Source of the DNA: Mariaggregatimicrobium sp964498785 | Lineage (GTDB): Bacteria; Zhuqueibacterota; Zhuqueibacteria; Thermofontimicrobiales; Thiofontviventaceae | Reading direction: 5' to 3' | DNA: 48,505 bases | Assembly: GCA_964498785.1 (NCBI GenBank) | Contig: CAZCJL010000048.1 | Span: forward strand, 1 to 48,505 | Shown here: positions 43,681 through 48,505 of the stretch, piece after piece | Layout of the letters: every line of letters starts with the position of its first letter | How positions within the stretch are numbered: the first letter of the stretch is position 1 | Made by a program: the position numbers and the translations under genes | The notes under the pieces: model-generated | Told to the model about the DNA's origin: nothing | The model's input: the letters and a program-made list of their open reading frames with translations, nothing else | Databases searched by the model: none

Positions 43681-46600
43681 CTATTTTAACAGCATCATGC
43701 GTTTCTTCATCGTCTGTCCATCCACATCCAGACGGTAAATATAAATGCCTGATGACAACCGGGCGCCATCAAACTGAACTTCATGATATCCGGCAGTCAA
43801 TTTTCTGTCAACAATCGTTATAATCTTGCGCCCAATCACATTATAGATGCTAAGAGAAACATGACTATCTTTTGCAATCTCAAACGGAATTTTTGTTATC
43901 GGATTAAACGGATTGGGGTAGTTTTGTTTTAATTTAAAATTTAGAGGTTGTACATCCGAATTCATCGCCACATGAACAGGCAACTGAGTCCGTTTAACTA
44001 ACCGAAAATCATCGAAATAGATACGTCCGCTGACCGCGCCTGTGGAATCATGCGTTAATTGAAAACTATCGACACGGTATTTTGTGCCATTCAATTTATT
44101 ATCCGGGCTAATCCATTCGCCAACAGTTGTGCTGTCACTTAAATCCCACTGTAGCAGGCGCCAGCCATACCAATCGAGGATGTACCATTTAGATACTTCA
44201 TGATCGGGCCAATTTGCGCCATGGGCTTCATCCAGGCAAAACCGGAATTTATTGTTGCTGCCATCGCCGAAAACATAGCATTGCAATACATAAGATGTAT
44301 CAAATTCCACTGCTCTCGGAGCTCCGCCTCCGAGGTAATCGCGTAACAGAAATGCATCCTGTGAAGTATCCCATTTATATTTCAACGACGCGGCCCGTTT
44401 AATTTGTGTGGCTGGCAAATAAATATCCCGTGTGTACCCGAATTCGCATTCAGGAACAACAATCCCGACAGTAGAACCACTGAAACCGGGCTGTTTCCAA
44501 TCCGCAGACGTAGAAAATTCGTCAATAGTGCGTTGATCAAACGATCTGTCATCTGTTGTTGTAAAAGTAAATGATATGTTGTCAATTAATGCGTTTCCGG
44601 TTGTATCAGAAATAACATTGCTCAGCAGCGCTGTATAATTTGTAGACATACCATACGGTTGCTCCGGCTGAATGCTGATGACAGATTTACCGTCTGTGAA
44701 CGTATGTAAAAACTGAGTTGCAACCTGGTTCGAACTCCGAAAAATACGCACAGCCTCTTCGGTTAATGTGGTCTCATCCAGCGGTTCATTGAATACAACT
44801 GTTACAATATCATCCACATCAAATCGCTCTTCCTCTCCGCGATAATCCGGAAAGTATTGAACAACTGAAGGAGGCACATCATCCACTGCACTGGAGCGAA
44901 AATGCAATTCAAAAGCGTCTCCGGCTGTACCATCAGCGTTTCCGTCGATGGCAACACCATTAAGATCAACCGCTGTATTCTGAATAATTAGCGTATAATC
45001 GGTATCAAACTGGAAATATTCCGCAAATTCGATTATCGCGGTTTTTTCCTGCTCCTTCCAGTATAGATTTTCGATATTCACAGCCGGAATTATTTCAATT
45101 GCCGGTTTAAGCAGTGACAGGTCCATGTTTTTGGAAAAAGTAATCTGCACCGGGCTATTAATTGAAATCGTCTCTCCCTCCGCAGGAACTGTTTTCACAA
45201 CGACCGGCGGATAAGATGGTATTTCGCCGGAAATATCCGTATTTGATGCGGCAGACTCATTCCAGAAGCGATTCAGGGTGGTCGCATAATAGGTATATTT
45301 AGCATTAAAATCCTGCAAGCCATCAAACTGTTCATTCACGGAATATGAAGTATTTCCAAAATGAATATCAACTATTTGATCTGAGGTCACGTCCGGCTCT
45401 GTATTTTCCGAGCGATAAACTGCGTACCATTGATTTTCGACAATTGATGGCGGAGGCGTAACATCGATCTGATAATTCAATTCATCGTTTTTATTCAGGG
45501 TAATGGATGGCGCTTCCGGTGTACTTACCTGGTAAATCGGTCTGATTTTATTTTTACGATGAAAAAAGGTTTCCCTACTTTCCGGAAAATAATTAAAATT
45601 CTGCCAGTTTTGATATCGGAAAAACTGAAATCCATCCACCCAGGGGATTGTCCGGCACATTTCAATGACAGCCGGATGGTTATTCCACACTTTATTACGC
45701 TCAAATAAATAGGAGCCGGGTCCGACAGAATACATGCGCCCGGCTTCAATTCCGGGTTGGATGTACTGACTCCAGCAATTGGGACATCCGCCTGTTAACA
45801 TGTCGTAAAAACCATTTGCAGTTAACCAGTGATAATGCATTGGGGTAAGCTGCTCAACATATCCCTCGTTGAACCATAATGCAGCATCCTGAAAAACATC
45901 ACCGTATCCCTGCCAGACGCCCCAGTTATACCGTCCGAGTGCTGCCACCGACAATCGAACCCAGGGTTTTTCCGCCTGAATCGAGTCATGAAGCGTTTGC
46001 ACAAATTCGGTCACGGTCCAGCGCCGCCATTCATCCCAATCGTTGAAGCCTTCCGGTACGCCGCCACTGGCCGGATGCTCAACATCATAAATATATCGTT
46101 GCGATTGGTTTTCGTGTAATGCTTTTAACTGCTTCTCAGAGATAATACCATCGATAGCAACATCGCCAGCAGTTTTTTTATGCAACGATTCCATTGTTTT
46201 TTCAGCAGCCGAAGGATGATATGTATATTCATTCCAACGAATAAAATCAAGGTGGATGCCATCAATGTCATAATTACGCACAATTTCCATGGCAACCTTT
46301 AACAAATATTCCCGGACTTCTTCAAGACCGGGCGACAAACATCGGAAAGAATTTCCATTTTCATCTACTGTCATAAAAACGCCATTCTCATCGGTACAAA
46401 CCCATTCCGGGTGATCGCCTGCCGGTGTTCCGGGTCTTGTACTGGAACAGTGAAATACATTAAACCACGCGTGGAGTTCCATGCCTTTGCTATGTGCTTC
46501 TTCAATTGCCAATGCGAGGGGATCATACCCCGGGTCTGCTCCTCCGGCATAATATCCCCAGGGTTCATATTGAGAATTATAATAAGCAGTACCACTTTGC

Positions 46601-46806
46601 CGGCATTGCCAGAGAATTGCATTAAAATTTCCCAGATGGTGATTATCAATAATTTCTCTGGCTAATGCCATATTTTGCGATGTGTTATTGTAAGGGCTGA
46701 TATGTTCCCAGGTCACGACCCAGGTTGCCCGAAACTCCTGATTTTCAGCAGCAGCAAGAAGGTGATAACAAGATATGAAAATTAAAAAGCAGGAAAGATA
46801 TTTCAT
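43681..46806 (-). CDS. T9SS-exported GHL10-type glycosidase-like protein
   Basis: The 1041-aa protein has a signal peptide (about 1-19) and a glycosyl-hydrolase-like 10 domain (PF02638/DUF187 type, about 24-400). Visible signatures include FRATWVVTWEH, NFNAILWQCRQSGTAYY, GMELHAWFNVFHCSS and YDIDGIHLDFIRWNEY. Two bacterial Ig-like domains of the SbsA/Big_5 type follow (about 520-765; VVVKTVPAEGETISINSPVQ and VVQYFPDYRGEEERFDVDD), then a beta-sandwich carbohydrate-binding-like module (about 770-945). A T9SS type A sorting domain (LKQNYPNPFNPITKIPFE to MMLLK) ends the protein. GHL10 relatives include enzymes cleaving stripped peptidoglycan glycans or other polysaccharides; the substrate is unknown. 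AAAGGGAG precedes the ATG. Confidence 0.92.
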   Translation of the reverse strand: MKYLSCFLIFISCYHLLAAAENQEFRATWVVTWEHISPYNNTSQNMALAREIIDNHHLGNFNAILWQCRQSGTAYYNSQYEPWGYYAGGADPGYDPLALAIEEAHSKGMELHAWFNVFHCSSTRPGTPAGDHPEWVCTDENGVFMTVDENGNSFRCLSPGLEEVREYLLKVAMEIVRNYDIDGIHLDFIRWNEYTYHPSAAEKTMESLHKKTAGDVAIDGIISEKQLKALHENQSQRYIYDVEHPASGGVPEGFNDWDEWRRWTVTEFVQTLHDSIQAEKPWVRLSVAALGRYNWGVWQGYGDVFQDAALWFNEGYVEQLTPMHYHWLTANGFYDMLTGGCPNCWSQYIQPGIEAGRMYSVGPGSYLFERNKVWNNHPAVIEMCRTIPWVDGFQFFRYQNWQNFNYFPESRETFFHRKNKIRPIYQVSTPEAPSITLNKNDELNYQIDVTPPPSIVENQWYAVYRSENTEPDVTSDQIVDIHFGNTSYSVNEQFDGLQDFNAKYTYYATTLNRFWNESAASNTDISGEIPSYPPVVVKTVPAEGETISINSPVQITFSKNMDLSLLKPAIEIIPAVNIENLYWKEQEKTAIIEFAEYFQFDTDYTLIIQNTAVDLNGVAIDGNADGTAGDAFELHFRSSAVDDVPPSVVQYFPDYRGEEERFDVDDIVTVVFNEPLDETTLTEEAVRIFRSSNQVATQFLHTFTDGKSVISIQPEQPYGMSTNYTALLSNVISDTTGNALIDNISFTFTTTDDRSFDQRTIDEFSTSADWKQPGFSGSTVGIVVPECEFGYTRDIYLPATQIKRAASLKYKWDTSQDAFLLRDYLGGGAPRAVEFDTSYVLQCYVFGDGSNNKFRFCLDEAHGANWPDHEVSKWYILDWYGWRLLQWDLSDSTTVGEWISPDNKLNGTKYRVDSFQLTHDSTGAVSGRIYFDDFRLVKRTQLPVHVAMNSDVQPLNFKLKQNYPNPFNPITKIPFEIAKDSHVSLSIYNVIGRKIITIVDRKLTAGYHEVQFDGARLSSGIYIYRLDVDGQTMKKRMMLLK

Positions 46807-46983
46807 CGAGAACTCCCTTTATCAATTTAAGATGTCATCAAGGTAATGCATTAAAAAGTAACGAAAAATGCAGCGCCTTCATTCATCCCAAAAAAGTTTT
46901 TGATCTCTTTGAGGATGCCATAAATTCATGGGTAAATAGATTAGAAAGATCACGCCCCTGAATGCCGGGCTTTGAAATATATA

Positions 46984-47019
46984 GAAAGGCCACCGGGAAT
47001 AAACCCGATTGGCCTTTCC
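46984..47019 (-). terminator. Terminator-like hairpin after the 454-aa cargo gene
   Basis: gaaaggcc...ggcctttc with inner ccggg/cccg arms forms a strong stem 25 bp after the stop at 47045. The following T-run is weak (tctatat). Confidence 0.65.
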
Positions 47020-47044
47020 ATTAACAAACAAATATTTCAAATGG

Positions 47045-48409
47045 CTATTTTACAAGAACCATTTGTTTTACCTGTGTCAAGCCTTCGTGTTTCAGGCTAT
47101 AGTAATAAACACCTGAGGCTAAATCACGTGCGTCAAAAACAACTTTGTGCACACCAGTAGCCATGTCTTTTTCAAGTAATTTTTTCACTTGACGACCAGT
47201 AACATCATAAACCGTCAGTTCAACCAGTCCGGCTTCTTTTATTGTAAAAGAAATCGTTGTGGACGGATTGAACGGATTCGGATAATTTTGATCCAACTGG
47301 AACTTCAGCGGAGCATTATTGTTAACAAAAGCCTTTACGTCTGATACCGGAACTTTTTTCCACTGGCCAACGAGGTTGTAATCGAAGTCAGCTAAGTACA
47401 TTAACTCACCATCGTTGCTCCATGCAGCGCCGCGTGGGCTATAAACGCCACCAGCGGTAGAATCGCCTAATGGAACGCCAACACTGTCGACAATCATTCC
47501 GGTTTCGACATCAAATGCATAATACATTGCACCTTTAGGACCAGACCAATCGGGGCGCAGGTTACCTGCCCATAATCTGCCATCCGGGTCCCAGTCAAGG
47601 CAGCTTGGCCACAATTTAACGTCTTCATAAACAGAATCGCCAACTGTTGCAGCTTTCCAGTTACCCAAAGTATCTACCGGTTCAAACGGCAGAATACCGG
47701 GAATGTCGCTATGCCATTTTTCGACTCCAAATCCATTCCAGGTAGAACCCAGATAAAGGTCTGTGCCATCACGTGAAACTGCCAGAGTTCTGTTAATATG
47801 TCCAACTGTATCAGCGGCATTGCCGATAAAGTTGAAATCATTATCCAGCATGATAATCGGACGGGCGCCGCCTAATACATAGCTCACATAGATGTTACCG
47901 TTTTCATCCTGCACAGCTTCGGTAATTGAGCTCATGTCGTCCGGTGTGAATACATTCATGCCCATGCCTGTCTGGTAATTAATACGATAAACCGTTGTCC
48001 ATGATGAGTAGAGGATATTGCCATCATTATCAACGCTAATACCTTTACCACTTCCGTTGATCGGACTATTGGTATGCATTGTATCCAGTGTACCATCCGG
48101 GAATTCCAGGACTTTCAACGGGGAGAAATCGACATGGTTTCCATCCGGGTCCAGAATAAAAAGCGGACGGTAAATACCGAGTGTATCACCGGCGGGATTA
48201 ATGATTGGTTCGGTGTACATTGCACCGTGTAATGCCAACCAGATGTTACCATCCGGGTCTACTGCAACACCATGAATACCTTCAGTATTCGTTTGTGGCA
48301 TTTGAAAATCATACAGCACTTTGTCGAAGCTCCAGGTATAGTCCTGTGCAAAAGCAAAATTTGCAACCAGGAACAAACCCAGAATCATTGCGATAGCAAT
48401 TTTCTTCAT
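47045..48409 (-). CDS. T9SS cargo with NHL/SMP-30-like beta-propeller
   Basis: The 454-aa protein has a signal peptide (about 1-21, NFAFAQD). About six propeller repeats follow, of the type 'GVAVDPDGNIWLA', 'GISVDNDGNILYS', 'AVQDENGNIYVSY', 'LDWDPDGRLWAG' and 'AAWSNDGELMYLAD', as in NHL or SMP-30/gluconolactonase-like propellers. The C-terminal ~85 residues are a T9SS type A sorting domain (LDQNYPNPFNPSTTISFTI to MVLVK). The repeats suggest ligand or sugar binding; catalytic metal ligands could not be assigned. AAAGGAG lies 8 bp before the ATG. The right terminal repeat begins 42 bp upstream. Confidence 0.92.
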   Translation of the reverse strand: MKKIAIAMILGLFLVANFAFAQDYTWSFDKVLYDFQMPQTNTEGIHGVAVDPDGNIWLALHGAMYTEPIINPAGDTLGIYRPLFILDPDGNHVDFSPLKVLEFPDGTLDTMHTNSPINGSGKGISVDNDGNILYSSWTTVYRINYQTGMGMNVFTPDDMSSITEAVQDENGNIYVSYVLGGARPIIMLDNDFNFIGNAADTVGHINRTLAVSRDGTDLYLGSTWNGFGVEKWHSDIPGILPFEPVDTLGNWKAATVGDSVYEDVKLWPSCLDWDPDGRLWAGNLRPDWSGPKGAMYYAFDVETGMIVDSVGVPLGDSTAGGVYSPRGAAWSNDGELMYLADFDYNLVGQWKKVPVSDVKAFVNNNAPLKFQLDQNYPNPFNPSTTISFTIKEAGLVELTVYDVTGRQVKKLLEKDMATGVHKVVFDARDLASGVYYYSLKHEGLTQVKQMVLVK

Positions 48410-48451
48410 TAGGTTACTCCTTTAATTAAATTTAATTAATATAGTGAATTA

Positions 48452-48505
48452 GTATCTTCTCAATATTTTATGGTAGATATGGGCGATTGCCTCTATGTCG
48501 TATTT
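48452..48505 (-). repeat. Right terminal inverted repeat (54 bp)
   Basis: This is the reverse complement of 2-55 with one mismatch. It reads towards the 454-aa cargo gene exactly as the left copy reads towards the PEGA gene, and it reaches the last base of the window. Confidence 0.9.

Noticed and set aside
1..48505. Possible phage or plasmid, suggested by the inverted ends and a length close to that of phage lambda
   Set aside because: No capsid, terminase, tail, replication, integrase or partition gene is present; the content is chromosomal envelope and signalling genes.

Overview
The window looks like chromosomal DNA of a Gram-negative bacterium of the FCB superphylum, most likely a Calditrichota/KSB1-type lineage rather than a classical Bacteroidetes (inference). 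At least six large exported proteins end in a type IX secretion (T9SS) type A C-terminal sorting domain with the NYPNPFNP signature, or a relative of it. Two PorV/PorQ-family outer-membrane barrels and a TonB-dependent receptor are also present. Base composition is moderately AT-rich and many genes have clear Shine-Dalgarno sites. No phage, plasmid, transposase, rRNA, intact tRNA or CRISPR locus is visible.

Layout. 0-3.1 kb: a PEGA membrane protein, a PorV/PorQ-like barrel, a fibronectin III plus FlgD-like exported protein, and a small membrane protein with a LysM-like segment that sits behind a very good sigma-54 promoter. 3.3-8.4 kb: a translationally coupled three-gene signalling operon on the minus strand, made of a 1146-aa membrane hybrid histidine kinase, a 91-aa stand-alone DHp-like protein and an NtrC-family sigma-54 activator. 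8.6-11.1 kb: an SppA peptidase fused to an N-terminal beta-rich, barrel-like domain. 11.5-14 kb: an FHA-GGDEF diguanylate cyclase overlapping a Ser/Thr kinase with a PEGA domain. 14.3-16.3 kb: a beta-lactamase-fold serine hydrolase and a small lipoprotein. 16.5-22.4 kb: two T9SS cargo genes that share an identical sorting-domain segment, embedded in a dense patch of palindromic repeats. 22.8-28.5 kb: an apparent operon of a membrane YdjM-family protein, a ROK sugar kinase and a 1226-aa multidomain secreted esterase. 28.5-30.6 kb: gene-poor decayed DNA with a CARDB pseudogene. 30.6-35.6 kb: a B12-binding radical SAM protein, an OmpR-type two-component pair and an AEC transporter. 35.7-48.4 kb: secretion and cell-surface genes on the minus strand, including a TonB receptor/cargo/PorV operon, a GHL10 glycosidase-like protein and two beta-propeller cargo proteins.

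How it fits together. Most products are envelope or extracellular: surface polysaccharide or ester hydrolysis (GHL10 protein, NPCBM-esterase), uptake (TonB receptor), outer-membrane delivery (PorV/PorQ family) and sugar phosphorylation (ROK). Two histidine-kinase systems and one Ser/Thr kinase/c-di-GMP module presumably control them. The T9SS core machinery is not in the window.

The intergenic regions carry many inverted-repeat elements from several sequence families. The two ends of the window are 54-bp inverted copies of one sequence with one mismatch, so the window is probably a contig that breaks at a dispersed repeat. Domain calls come from reading motifs by eye; no database search was possible.
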